A stretch of 64,000 bases of DNA from Lasiodiplodia sp. COLG20 (taxonomy: Eukaryota; Ascomycota; Dothideomycetes; Botryosphaeriales; Botryosphaeriaceae): positions 3,038,001-3,102,000 of the forward strand of contig VNWV01000003.1 in assembly GCA_009801085.1 (NCBI GenBank). The letters are read 5' to 3'. The first letter of the stretch is position 1. Each line of letters begins with the position of its first letter. The notes beneath the pieces were generated by a model that saw only the letters and a program-made list of their open reading frames with translations, was not told the DNA's origin and searched no databases. Below, piece after piece: positions 13,556 to 25,663 of the stretch. A program made the translations under genes and the position numbers.

Positions 13556-15576
13556 GGTGGGTGGTGTCGAAAGGTGGGCGATCAACGGGTGCGCACAGGA
13601 GGGGATGGTTGCGGCGTGCGGAAGAGGCGAAACGACAGGAGCGCGGTGCCGAATGGAATTTCGCGAGTGGTGGGCGGACCAGAGATGCGACAGAGACGCG
13701 CCTGCTATTGGAGGGCGTTGGCGAGGGCACGCGTTGTATATGTACGGCTTCGTTGTCCCGTGATGATTTGCTTGTCTGGGGCGGGAGTGAGGTGACAGGC
13801 ATGCATGCGCTGCGCTGCTTTAGCGCCGCTTGGCTCAGGGAAGCTTCTCCATCTCTGCCCAACTGCGGTAGCCGACGTCATACCGCCTTTCCAAGTAAGT
13901 TGATATGCACTGCATCAACACCTGCACGCTTCTGAAACGACGTGCGATGCATCTTCGCTCTCGATTCCAGAGGCGCACGCCGACTTTTGAAGCGCGAAGA
14001 CCCTAAGATTGATCATGAAAGGGTCTACAGGCTTCCGATCTCTCAAGCGCAATCGATCGCGCTTGGATACTTTTCTCCCTGCATCTGCCCGACGTCCTGC
14101 TAATCTGCTAGACAAGCGCCCCCGAACACGCTAGAACAGCTGGCAAAACCAGCTGGCCCACCAGCAGGCCTTCCGCCATGCCCACGTGCCATGAGTTCTT
14201 TCACTAGTCCTGTGGCTATAATTGACTCTGCACAAGGCGGTGGCGGCCCGCTATTACAAAGCGCGGGGACGCCACGAAGTTACTTATCACCGCGGCAGCG
14301 CCATTACCTACCTTGTTGGCTGCCGAAGGAAGCAGTCTTGAACGCCAATGGATTGGTCAATGTGGAAGACTTGTGGTCGAGTTTAATGTGCGGATTGATA
14401 CTGAAAGTAGAGTGCATTGCGTCATTTCCCCTAGGAGGTAATACTTTAGCTAAGAGCTTCTGCATTTCGAAGCTCATCGGCATGTGTGACTCTTCACGGT
14501 AGCAAAGCCAAATCCAGAAAAATACATTGGTGCAGATTTGTGCAGGGCAGAGGTTTATGCACGATGCATGTATCCGCCAATGGGACTACTCGGCGCCACG
14601 TCAATGAACCAGCAGACGATAAGCTCAGCGTTCAAGGGAGTTCTTTGCCGCATCCGATGCAAGCGCAAGCCACGTCGGTCCCGGTGGATAAAAGACAACA
14701 CCATAGCATCATCACGAAACCATCGGTTCTGACAGCTCCGATGTCTTCATCACAAGGGAAGTTGCATAATAATTCGGGACACGGGTGCGATGCGGCTGCT
14801 TCCGAAGTCTCATGATATCTCCGAGTGTGGCACAGTGATGGTGGCCTGAGTGGGCAGCCGTGATAGAAACTACAGAGAACAAAGGAGCATACCTACAAGC
14901 CATAGAACAGTCCAGCCTGCACATGGGGCGTACCCCGCGCCGCCAACGTCCCACCGCCAGGTTGGCATACGGCGCGGGGCGGGTTCTGGAAGGGACGTGT
15001 CGCATGTGTGGTACAGTACATATATACCAACAAGTACTGGTGATGGGCCGGGCGGGCGCCCGGGCGGGCGGACAGCGCTCGGGTTTTCTGTGGGAGCAAG
15101 GGCGGAGACATGAAGCAGGTGAGAAGGCTGGCGATGGGGAGTGGAGCTTTCCAGCAAATCTTGTAGCTCAGCTGGCAGCCGCCGGCGTCCGGATAATCCT
15201 CAAACCGGAGTTGCTGTCCCGCCGCGTGAAGCAGAGGCGCCGCTGCTGCACGTCCTTCTTATCCGCCGTCACCTTTTCGCGTGCATCTGCCTCTCTCTGT
15301 TGCCACGTCGAGGTCTCCTCCTCTCCGAGCACCGCCCGCGCCCGTCGCTGCCCCAATTTTCCACGCGCTTCGTGGTTCCTCAAGGCAGCCTGCGCCCGCG
15401 CGTCCAACCCTGCCCCGCCATCCCGTCGCGTTACGTCCCGCGCCGAGCAAACCTACCTCAACCACACCTCCGCGCATGACCACGAAGCCTCGGCATTGAG
15501 CGCGCGCCACTCCACACACATAGCCTCGTCGTTCTCACTTCAAGTCGAGCCGCATCTTCTCTGTCCAGCTCTCAAG
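13556..15576. other. 2-kb intergenic region upstream of Ypi1 and CRM1
   Basis: No gene seen. It contains a strong predicted DNA/RNA hairpin at 14933-14979 and a GGGCGGGCGCCCGGGCGGGC block near 15050-15070. The last 400 bases are C/T-rich, as in a fungal promoter and leader. Confidence 0.55.
14933..14979. repeat. Inverted repeat / hairpin
   Basis: CCCCGCGCC (14933-14941) pairs with GGCGCGGGG (14971-14979), and directly inside it GCCAAC (14942-14947) pairs with GTTGGC (14961-14966). This leaves a 4-base ATAC bulge and a 13-base loop. Fifteen pairs, mostly G-C, about 600 bases before the CRM1 start codon. Confidence 0.7.
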
Positions 15577-18500
15577 ATGTCCATGTCAATCGAGGAGCTG
15601 GACGCGACCGTCCGCGCCTTTTACGAGGGTCGAGGCGACACTGTATGTGCTCCTACGCATGTAGCCTTGTCTCCGACGCAATTACGCTAACACACCCGCT
15701 CTACAGCAAAAGCAAGCGCAAGCCTCGCTGAACCAGGTACGACTGCACCCCCTCACCACAACCTCGATGGCGCTGACTGATGGGCCGTAGTTCAAAGAGA
15801 ACCCCGACGCATGGCTCCTGGTCGATAAGATATTACAAGATGCCCAGTACCCACAGACGAAGTGCAAGTATCCCGGTTCCATATTGGCGGCAATGAAGCT
15901 GACTGCTTGGGTAGACCTGGGCCTGCAGGTTCTGGACAACGTGATCATGACGAGGTGGAAAGTTCTTCCCAGGGACCAATGCCAAGGTACGAATACCGTG
16001 GTTTGTGGCCGCTCTTGGGTTTCTCTGACGAAGTGTAGGTATCCGCAACTTCGTTGTCAACTTCATCATCCAGACCTCCAGCACGGAAGAGAGCCTCAGA
16101 AACCAGCGCACCCTCCTCAACAAGCTGAACCTTGTTCTTGTTTCCATCTTGAAGCAGGAATGGCCCCACAACTGGCCCACCTTCATCAACGAGATCATCT
16201 CCTCGTGCCACAGTAGCCTTCCCATCTGCGAAAACAACATGGTCATTCTGAGGCTACTGTCCGAGGAGGTCTTCGATTACTCAGCGGACCAGATGACTTC
16301 CACCAAGACCAAGGAGCTCAAGCAGAGCATGTGCGATGAGTTCACCTCCATCTACCAGCTGTGCTCTGAAGTCTTGAGGACCGCCGAGCAGGCTTCCCTA
16401 ATCAAGGCCACGCTGGAGACACTACTGCGTTTCTTGAACTGGATCCCGCTTGGATACATCTTCGAGACCCCGCTCAGTGGTGTCAGCCTGATTGAGACTC
16501 TCCGCAGCCGATTCCTGGAGGTTCCCGAGTTCCGCAACATCACGCTCAAGTGCTTGACTGAGATCGCAGGCCTGCACACTGAGCCGGCATACAACGAGAA
16601 ACTTGTCCAGATGTTCACTGAGACGCTCACGGAAATTTCCAAGATCATCCCGCTTTCCATGGACCTGAAGAGCACTTACGCGCAGAGCAACAGCAGGGAC
16701 CAGGAATTTGTTCAGAATCTGGCCTTGTTCCTGTGTAACTTCTTCTCGATGCACTTGAGCATTATCGAGAACCTGCCGAACCGCGACTTCCTGATTCACG
16801 GCCACTTTTACCTCATCCGTATCAGCCAGATTGAGGATCGCGAGATTTTCAAGATTTGCTTAGAGTACTGGACAAAGCTTGTTTCGGAGCTGTACGATGA
16901 GATGCAGCAGCTTCCCATTGGTGATATCAACCCGCTTATCAACATGGGTATTGGTGGCATGGCGAACGGCGGCGCGCGGGACCCTGCGCTTCTTGCCAAC
17001 TATCCTCTTCGCAAGCACAAGTACGCCGAGATCCTCTCCAACTTGCGCCAGGTCATGATCGAGAAGATGGTCAGGCCCGAGGAAGTCCTGATCGTGGAGA
17101 ACGACGAGGGTGAGATTGTCCGCGAGTTCGTTAAGGAGAGTGACACCATCCAACTCTACAAATCAACGAGGGAATGTCTGGTGTTTTTGACGCATCTGGA
17201 CGTCAATGATACGGAGCAAATCATGTCTGAGAAGCTCGCCAGACAAGTTGACGGCTCAGAATGGTCATGGGCCAACTGCAACACTCTGTGCTGGGCCATT
17301 GGATCGATTTCCGGCGCAATGAACGAGGAAACCGAGAAGAGGTTCTTGGTTACCGTCATCAAGGATCTGCTTGGTCTGACGGAGATGAAGCGCGGCAAAG
17401 ACAACAAGGCCGTTGTCGCATCCAACATTATGTACATTGTCGGCCAATACCCCAGGTTCTTGAAGGCACACTGGAAGTTCCTGAAGACTGTTGTCAACAA
17501 GCTTTTTGAGTTCATGCACGAGACTCACGAGGGTGAGTTCGAGGAATCTCCCCTGATTTGAAAGCCGTAGCTAATATTTCATAGGTGTCCAGGACATGGC
17601 TTGCGATACTTTCATCAAGATTGCCAACAAGTGTCGGCGTCACTTTGTGGCTTTGCAGCCTGGAGAGACGGAGCCCTTCATCGATGAAATTGTCCGCAAC
17701 CTCCGCAAAATTACCATGGATCTCTCGCCCCAGCAAATCCACACCTTCTACGAAGCCTGCGGTTACATGATCAGTGCACAAGGCCAGAAGAGTATCCAGG
17801 AACGTCTCATCCAAGAGCTTATGTCGCTCCCCAACGCTGCGTGGGATTCCATCATCCAGTCGGCAAACAACGATCCGAGCATTCTCCAGGACGGCGAGAC
17901 GATCAAGATCATCGGCAATATCATGAAGACGAACGTCGCTGCTTGCACTTCAATTGGCAGCTATTTCTACCCTCAGATTGGCCGGATCTACCTTGATATG
18001 CTCACCATGTACCGCGCAGCTAGCGGTCTGATTGACGAAGCTGTGCAACGTGATGGCAACATTGCAACCAAGATGCCTAAGGTCCGCGGTCTTCGTACCA
18101 TCAAGAAGGAAATCTTGAAGCTCATCAACACGTACGTTGAAAGAGCGGATGATCTGGAGATGGTCCACAACACTTTGGTGCCTGGCTTGTTGGAGGCCGT
18201 GCTCCTCGACTACAAGCGCAACGTACCTGATGCTCGTGAAGCCGAGGTGCTGAACGTCATGACGACCATCATTAACAAGCTACATGTACGTTGGAGACCC
18301 AATCTGAGCCGTTTCATGCAAACATTTGTATTTGCATTCCCCTTACGCATAGAGAATTCCCTGCTAACTGTTCACAGAGTTTGATGGAAGATCAGATCAT
18401 GAACATCATGGACGCCGTCTTCGAGTGCACCCTGGACATGATCAACAAGGATTTCTCCGAGTACCCGGACCACCGCGTGGAGTTCTTCAAGCTTCTCCGC

Positions 18501-19216
18501 ACCATCAACCTTCGCTGTTTCCCCGCCCTCCTCAAGCTCGATGCGCGCTCTTTCAAGTTCGTCATCGACTCGTGCATGTGGGCTAGTAAGCACGACAACC
18601 GGGAGGTTGAGGGTGCTGGCCTTATGATGTGCTACGAGCTCATCTCCAACATGTCGGACACGGACCCGGCGACGTGCAACACGTTCTTCCAGAGCTTCTA
18701 CACGACGATTCTGCAGGACGTGTTCTTTGTGCTCACAGACAGCGATCACAAGGCTGGCTTCAAGCACCAGTCGATGCTGCTTGCCAAGATGTTCTGGCTC
18801 GTCGAGTCTGGCAAGATCGGGGGCCCCATCTACACTCCAGACATGGCCCCTGGTGGCACATCGAATCGGGACTTCCTCAAGAACTTCACTGGCAATCTCC
18901 TGGCGAACGCGTTCCCTAACCTGCAGACGTAAGTAAAGGCCCATTCCCGATGACGTAGCGATGCTGACGCGTAGCCAGGTTGCAAATCTCGAACTTCATT
19001 GACGGCCTGCTCGCGAACAACTCGGACCTGAACCGCTTCAAGCTCATTCTCCGTGACTTCCTCATCTCGTTGAAGGAGTTTGCGGGCGACAACGCGGAGC
19101 TGTTTGCAGAAGAGCGCGAGCAAGCGGCCAAGGCTGCCAAGGACCAGGAGCGCGAGCGTGCGATGAAGGTGGGTGGTCTGCTGAAGCCGTCGGAGTTGGA
19201 CGATGACGAGCTGTGA
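15577..19216 (+). CDS. crm1: Exportin-1 (CRM1), nuclear export receptor
   Basis: Eight exons (15577-15642, 15707-15736, 15791-15863, 15915-15986, 16039-17532, 17585-18285, 18378-18928, 18979-19216) give 1074 aa, the expected length. It binds leucine-rich nuclear export signals with Ran-GTP and carries proteins through the pore. The N-terminal region reads [18 protein letters not shown], followed by the CRIME-type block [14 protein letters not shown]. The NES-groove helices include [20 protein letters not shown], then [24 protein letters not shown]1 C-terminal domain follows with an acidic DDDEL end. Residue 528 (codon 17379-17381) is Thr, where human CRM1 has the leptomycin-B-reactive Cys528. 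Intron 3 (15864-15914, 51 bp) is a GC-AG intron with donor GCAAGT. Five introns crowd the first 460 bases. Confidence 0.97.
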
Positions 19217-20216
19217 CTTGACCAAGAGCTGGGAACGGGCGCCGCCGTCCGAACACAGTTTGACCGGTCAGAGGGCACGACGAGTGGTTCCAAGGTCCGG
19301 CGCGGCAGTGTAGACCTCGACGGGTGGGACGCTTACGGGCTCTGAGCGAGCTTCTTCTCGACGCCTAATTGCAGCGTTTGGCGTCCAGGATGATTTTCCG
19401 ATTTGCAAGCGAAGGAAGGATACCAGCTCTCATTTGTTGTCTCAACATAAGTTTCAAGCAAAACACAGCAGAAACAGGCAGCGGTGGGGAGAGACAGTTG
19501 GCTGAGTTGGGGGGTTTTGTGGAAGAGCATGCGCGGGAATAGCCCCATAAAAAATACAGATGAAAGAGCTCTCAAGACGCAAGGTGGGGGCTTCGTATAG
19601 AATAGCTTGCTGGAAACTCTCCGCTGCGACTGGTGGTGCAAAGTGCGGCGATCGTCCCAGGCGACATGTGAGGTGACGTCATACCGGCGCTTCTTTTCCT
19701 GCAGCGAGTCGTGGGCGTGAGGCGCGCTTCGCGAGAATTTGGTGTTTGTTTAACTGGCGCCTCTGGGCTGCCGTACAGTTTGGGCATAGCGCACTGCAGA
19801 CTTGGCCACGTTCTCGAGCGGGCGCCTTCATTGGCTGACTACACCACCGGCGCGAGGCCTCTCTGCCCTCAGAACGCCGGCCGACAGGCCGACAGGTGCT
19901 CCAACGCTCCTGCTGCATGCCACCGCAATTTGATTTTTGCAGCCGCCGCGTGACTCTCACATGCGCCTCGCCATCGCCCGTCCAATTGCTGAGTCGCCGT
20001 AGCTCGACTCAAGAGTCAGGTTGGACATCTTCCGTTTTTGACTTCTGCAGCCGCCAGCGCCCTCTTGACCACGGAACTGTCGCCCTTCGGTCCCGCATCG
20101 CTCCTGGACGGACTCGCGCACTTCCGTCAGCTCTTCTCCCGTGGCCTTGACCGGCCCGCCCGCAAGGCCGCGGCACGCTCTCCGACCTGACGACTCCAGC
20201 TTGATCTTCGTGCACC
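19217..20216. other. Intergenic, CRM1 3' flank and PHO81 promoter
   Basis: 1 kb without a recognisable gene. I did not find a CACGTG phosphate-responsive box in it. Confidence 0.6.
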
Positions 20217-23200
20217 ATGTGAGTCGTCCTCTCCGCGCACGTACGACCGTTGGCCAGCACCATAAGCGGAATGGCGCTGATTCGCTGCCCTGCCCTGCCC
20301 CAGGAAGTTCGGCAAGCACATCCAGAAGCGACAGCTCGACTTTCCAGAGTACGCCGCAAGCTTTGTCGATTACAAGGCCCTCAAGAAGGTTTGATCCCGC
20401 CCGCCTCCCGCCGCCCTCGTCGCTGTCTGACCTTCTTTCTAGCTCATCAAGAAACTGAGCGCCACCCCTGTGATCCATGCCCAAAATGAGCCTAGTTTGG
20501 CGGACCCACAGACCTCTCTCCAGGCGAACAAGGCCACCTTCTTCTTCCGGCTCGAACGAGAGCTCGAGAAGGTCAACAAGCTTTATCTCCAGAAGGAGGC
20601 TGAGCTGAAGCTACGCCTGAACACGCTGCTGGAGAAGAAGAGGTCGCTGCAGTCGCAACCCATCCCTATCTCCAAGCTCTCATCCAAATATGTCATCCTG
20701 GAGGAAGCCTTCCGTCTTTTCAGCAACGATCTCAACAAGCTGCAGCAATTTGTCGAGATCAACGCCACTGCTTTTTCCAAAATCCTCAAGAAGGTACGAA
20801 CTTCTCCATCTAATGCGTCGAGCCATTGCTGACAACTTTCCAGTGGGACAAAACATCAAAGGTCAGCTCTCATGTCCTTCCCCTTCTCACTAGACTAACA
20901 TGTCCAAGTCCCGCACAAAAGAACTTTACATCTCGCGCGCTGTTGAGGTGCAGCCATGTTTCAACCGCGAGGTCATCAGCGATCTCTCCGACCAGGCGAC
21001 CACCAACCTCCTTGATTTTGCCGCATGGGCCGAGGGTGAGCAGATGCAGTACGCCACGTCGGTGCCATCCGAGTTTCCCACCAGGATACATGACGCCGAC
21101 ACCGATGCCGATCCTCAAATCCTGCAGACCATCACATCCGGCAACATCTCAGGTGTTGAGGAGTGGATTAGCCGCGTTGTTGTCTTGCCCGATGCAAGAG
21201 ATCGCATTACGAGAGCATTCCTTGCTACTGCCTACGATGCGCCAGAGGTTGCTCTGAAAGTCATGCTCGATACTAACCTCGTTGATCTCGATCAAGGCGA
21301 CGATGTCAATGCGAGAAATTGCCTACACAAGGCTGCCATCTCCGGTCGGTCGTTGGTCCTGAAGATTGGACTTGAGGGAAATGCCGATGTCAGAGCCTCA
21401 GACGTGTACGGCAGGATCCCTCTCCACTATGCCTGCATGCACGGTCACGTCGGCATGATTCAAGACCTCGTCGCCGCAGCACCAGACACAGTCAATTTTA
21501 AGGATCACGACGGCTTCACCCCTCTTATCCACAGCATTGTCCATAACCACCTCTCGTGCGTCCAGAGCTTGCTCCAACATAACGCCCGTATTGACCCCGC
21601 CGGAGAGTCAGATCACATCCCCCTCAATCTTGCTTGTCAACATGGGCTGCAGCCCATAGTCGAGCTTCTGTTGCACGCAAATCCGCAGATCCTGCCCGAT
21701 GCTGAAGGCTTGTACCCCCAACACCTGGTAGCGCGGTCTGGCAAAACCCCACAAATATGCCTGTTACTTAGGGATTACGGGGTGAACCTGGACCAGCCTG
21801 ACAAGCTTTACCAGTGGACACCACTATTCCATGCAGCAAGCGAAGGGCATGTTGTCTGCTTGAAAACGCTTCTAGACTGCGGCGTCAGCGTGCATGTCAA
21901 GGATGAAAAGGGCCTCACAGCGATGTACTACGCTACGTGGGAAGGCCATTTGGAGTGCATGAAGCTGCTGGCGCCTGTTGCCCAAGATATTCCGATGCCG
22001 CCGCCGGCGAAACCGGCGCCTCCAATGCTTGCTGCGGGCCCTCCACCATCCAGCACTCCACAACCAATGGCAATGGAGGTGGACGGAATTCCCGATCTGT
22101 CCCTGCCTCCTCCCATCATCCCTATCAGGAGATACGGGCACAACTTCCTTGAGAACAAGACATTTGTCGTCATCAGCTTCGGCGATCTGAATTCAGAGCC
22201 TATACGTTTCTACGAGGACAGCAAGTATCCTGCCGCACGATTGACTATCGCATCGAAGTCGTCCGACTTGATCCCGCGAAATATTCCACTCCCAATGTCA
22301 GAAGAGAACAAGGTCATTTCCTTCCAAGTCGATAATCTCGACACTTTCAGTATCGATTTCGACGTCTACCCGACTTTTGGAGCGAAGGTTATCGCGAGAA
22401 CTGAAGCTTCGTCGACGGTGTTTAGGAACAGGGAATCCAGCTCCGGCTTTTGCAACCTTGGTCTGTTTGATCCAAGACTACGAACAATTGGCCGAATCAA
22501 GTTCAAGTTCAACATCGTCACTCCCTTCCCTGGACCTCCTCTAGAGATCACTCATTTCGCCACATACTGGAAAGCTACCAGCCAGTTCGACGAGTCTCCA
22601 AGTGCTCTGATTACTGGCTCTAGCTTGTCAGGCAACTACGTAAGGCTCTTTGTGCAGATGACCTGCGATGGCGTTCCAGTCTTGTGCCCGCAGTGGAAGG
22701 TGAAGTACGGAAGACTTGACATACCTGTCACACGTCTGACGTACGAAGAATTCCTCTATATCGGGGCTGAGAATGGCGGCGGTGATCCTGCGCTAGCCGC
22801 GTTGTCCAGTACCCCAGCCTATGACAGTAAGTACTCGACACACTAGCCACAATAAAGCCATCTAACCGTCTATAGTCCCGAACATCCATAAAATCCTCGC
22901 AAGCTCATACATCAGCTTGAAAGACGCCATTCAGCGCTTGCCTGTCGATGTGCGCCTCGAACTACACATACTCTATCCTAACCGTATCGAGGAAGAGACT
23001 CTGAGGCTCGGACCCACTCCGAACATCAACAATTTTGCAGACACGCTTTTGAACATCGTATTCGATGATGCTCGTCATCTGCGCGAGCAGGCAGGGGCAG
23101 CGGCAAGGTCGATTGTATTCTCTAGTTTCAATGCGGACATGTGCACGGCATTGAACTGGAAACAGCCCAACTGTTCGTACTGGTCCTCCCAGAAAAGTGG

Positions 23201-23618
23201 CCAATGCTAACGTGAATATAGACCCCGTCCTCCTCGGAAACGAGCTCGGCGCAGACCCGATTGAAGCCGCAGCCGATCCACAGAAGGTGCACAGCAGTGG
23301 GCGCACGACAATCTCGGTAAAGGAGGCGGTACAGGTTGCACAAAACAACAATTTGATGGGCCTTATTTGCAGTTCGCGCTTGCTGGTGAGTTTGATTCAT
23401 CTTTCTCACGCCTTAGAGCGAACTTCTGATGCTTACATGGCGAACAACAGGATCTTGCTCCCGCGCTCATCGAGTCTGTCAAGACGGCCAGCCTTGTTCT
23501 CATCGCAGATCTCTCGACACAGCCACTGTCCTTGGCGAGCCAGAGTTCGACCGATCGCATCGATGGGTACTTTGATCGCGAAGGCGTTCTTCACTTCAAC
23601 GAAACCGTGGATATTTGA
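20217..23618 (+). CDS. nuc-2: PHO81/NUC-2 homologue: SPX-ankyrin-GDPD-like regulator of phosphate response
   Basis: Eight exons (20217-20218, 20304-20388, 20443-20793, 20844-20861, 20909-22826, 22876-23172, 23222-23385, 23451-23618) give 1000 aa. PHO81/NUC-2 senses phosphate (inositol pyrophosphate binding by SPX) and inhibits the PHO80/PREG-PHO85/PGOV kinase. The SPX domain (1 to about 170) opens KFGKHIQKRQLDFPEYAASF and has the Lys-rich surface helix ending AFSKILKKWDKTSKSRTKEL. Ankyrin repeats follow at about 285-500 (RIPLHYACMHGHVGMI, TPLFHAASEGHVVCLKTLL, TAMYYATWEGHLECMKLL). The rest is a glycerophosphodiesterase-like region whose catalytic residues I cannot recognise, as expected for this family. 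The first intron splits the start codon (AT|G), and exon 4 is an 18-base microexon (WDKTSK). All phases agree. Confidence 0.95.
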
Positions 23619-24154
23619 GAATCGAATCTTGCAAGAGCTTCCGGAACGTTTTGAAGACGGGCCTGTATTGAAGGGATTATCCGTAGTTATTCATTACTTC
23701 GAGGGATAGAAGATTGTTCAAGTTTGCTCGCTAACTTAGCTTGTTTCCTTGGGCTGCGTTTATGCCGGAAAAGACCATGTTTCTCACCCTCTCTCTATCG
23801 CTTGGCCTCTCTTCTCTTCGCGATTTGGTCATGATTTATGTATTTGTGATGAGATGGGCATTGCATTCGATGATTGGGCGGCTGTCTGATATTCCCTCAA
23901 GAGCGAGCACGTTAGATTGTTTTTCGTTGGCGTTATCCCATGTTCTAACGCGATCATTCAATCCAACTATGGAAACATGAAGACCGGTAGAGAGCAAGAG
24001 TGCAATCATTATGCGATCTTTTCGACTCAGTAGGACCAATATCGCCTACACGAATGTAAGAAGCTCAAATTGGCTACATTTGTCCTGCGCACCCTGTTCG
24101 ATGCTAATTCCCCTTGAGTAGAAGGCGTGTGTCAGGTCAAACTTTCCCCGGCGC
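23619..24154. other. Convergent 3' region
   Basis: Lies between the stop codons of PHO81 and the F-box gene; no further gene seen. Confidence 0.6.
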
Positions 24155-25663
24155 TCAAGTCTTGGTCTTCTTTAACTTTTCCCCGACATACCACAGCACA
24201 CTTCCGAACCTGTTTCTGGCACGATTGAGGGGCATATTCGCCTCACTCGCTTCTTGGTATATTTCCTTCTCTTTCTTGCTCTCTTCTTGGTTTATTTCCT
24301 TCTCTTTTTTATTCTCCAAGTCCCTCTTTGAGCTTGCAATAATCGTGCCTCTCAGTGCGGTAGCCTCTTCGGCATTCTTCCCCGAGATTCGGTTTTCAGC
24401 CTGTAGCGCTTCGTCATATGAGAGGAAAACATCGCACAATCCGTCCGCATCCCTCAACTTCTCGTTAGACTTGCCAAATCCAGTATCCACCCGCGAGTCG
24501 AGCACATCAGTGGCAGCCCGCCATTTCGAGTCATCAGGCGCGCGGAAGGAGCCCAGATTCCGATAAAACCAGATGCCCAGTCTTGTCCCTTTGCTAAGGT
24601 CGAGTGGGTCGACATTAGACAGCATCACGGCATAATCTGTGTAGCAAAACTCGCAGCAGCTCCAACCCAGGTGCCAATACTGCTTGCCAACCACCCCCAT
24701 GCGAGACAAGTTTCTCAGTAGCGACGTCTCCAGCGTCTCCAGGCGGCTGCCTGCCTGCCCGTGGCCCGCATTCGCGAGTCGCAATCCCGCGCAGACACGC
24801 TGATGCGGGCAGATACGCCACTCGCGCCGCTCGAGCTCGTCCGTCGGGCCGTAGCCGCCGCTGGATAGAGCGACGCTGAATGGTCCATTGGGGCCAGGAT
24901 ACTCCCAACCCCGAAAGCGGTAGCAGCCGGACAAAAGGAGCTCGCCGTTGACGATACGTGCTTCAAGCGTCTGATGCATCTTCATGCGGTAACCCGGCTG
25001 GAACGTATCTTCGCGCGCGAATTCCGACAACGGGATGATACCACTGCTACTACTGCTTTCGCCAGGCGTCGCGTTCAGCCTCGTTCGGAGCGCCAGTTGC
25101 ACGTGGTACGAGCGGATCACGTAGAAGTTATGATAGGAGCACACGGCCTCGCCGGATCCATGGCTCTTGCAAGTCTCTCGGTACCAGTCCTTGATGTTGG
25201 TGCAGTTCCGCGGAGTGTCCTGCGGCCTATACGGATGGTAGGTTGCGCAGGAGTGGCAGAAAAAGTATTCTTGTTGCTGTTGTTGCTGTTGCTGCTGCTG
25301 CTTCTGCTGCTTATTCTTGGTGTTTTCCTTTTGGCTTTGTGTGAAGCGGTTGATGCCGCCGTCTCTCTCGAGCAGCTGGAGAAACCGCAACCGGACCGCT
25401 TTATCCATCCCTGTTTTCGACCAAGTACCCTGGTGGAGGGTGGAGGCGTAGAGCGCGCGGCAAGTCAGCGTCAACACCACGACGGACTCGGGCGGGAGGT
25501 GGCTAAGGATTTGGACGAAGACCGGGGTGGGGAGGGAGAGGAGCGGGGAGGCGGAGAAGCCGATGTAGGGAGGGGCGATGGCCATGCGGTGGAGCATCTC
25601 CTCTACGGTGAGCTTTCGTGTGCTGGGCGACGCCGTCGTCGTAGAGGCGTATGGTTGTGCCAT
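24155..25663 (-). CDS. F-box domain protein
   Basis: Single exon, 502 aa. Residues 40-90 form an F-box: LLSLPTPVFVQILSHLPPES, then VVLTLTCRALYASTL. It would dock to Skp1 in an SCF ubiquitin ligase. After a glutamine run (about 120-133) comes a Cys/His-rich segment (FFCHSCATYHPYRP) and a long body with paired Cys (SCCEFCYTDYAV) typical of a large, poorly characterised family of Dothideomycete F-box proteins; no leucine-rich repeats or WD40 are seen. The C-terminus is highly charged (Lys/Glu repeats), ending LWYVGEKLKKTKT. The substrate is unknown. The start is the first Met, followed by a Ser/Thr-rich leader. It is convergent with PHO81. Confidence 0.85.
   Translation of the reverse strand: MAQPYASTTTASPSTRKLTVEEMLHRMAIAPPYIGFSASPLLSLPTPVFVQILSHLPPESVVVLTLTCRALYASTLHQGTWSKTGMDKAVRLRFLQLLERDGGINRFTQSQKENTKNKQQKQQQQQQQQQQEYFFCHSCATYHPYRPQDTPRNCTNIKDWYRETCKSHGSGEAVCSYHNFYVIRSYHVQLALRTRLNATPGESSSSSGIIPLSEFAREDTFQPGYRMKMHQTLEARIVNGELLLSGCYRFRGWEYPGPNGPFSVALSSGGYGPTDELERREWRICPHQRVCAGLRLANAGHGQAGSRLETLETSLLRNLSRMGVVGKQYWHLGWSCCEFCYTDYAVMLSNVDPLDLSKGTRLGIWFYRNLGSFRAPDDSKWRAATDVLDSRVDTGFGKSNEKLRDADGLCDVFLSYDEALQAENRISGKNAEEATALRGTIIASSKRDLENKKEKEINQEESKKEKEIYQEASEANMPLNRARNRFGSVLWYVGEKLKKTKT
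25262..25305. repeat. CAG/CAA microsatellite encoding poly-Gln
   Basis: Trinucleotide run of TTG/CTG units on the + strand inside the F-box gene. It is read as about 14 residues (mostly Gln) on the minus strand and is likely length-polymorphic. Confidence 0.8.

Noticed and set aside
15165..15185. TGTAGCTCAGCTGGCAGCC, resembling a tRNA D arm
   Set aside because: No T arm or acceptor stem at the right distance.
17597..17620. Cys in DMACDTF of CRM1 as the leptomycin-B target
   Set aside because: Codon counting puts it at about residue 585; the true aligned position 528 is Thr.
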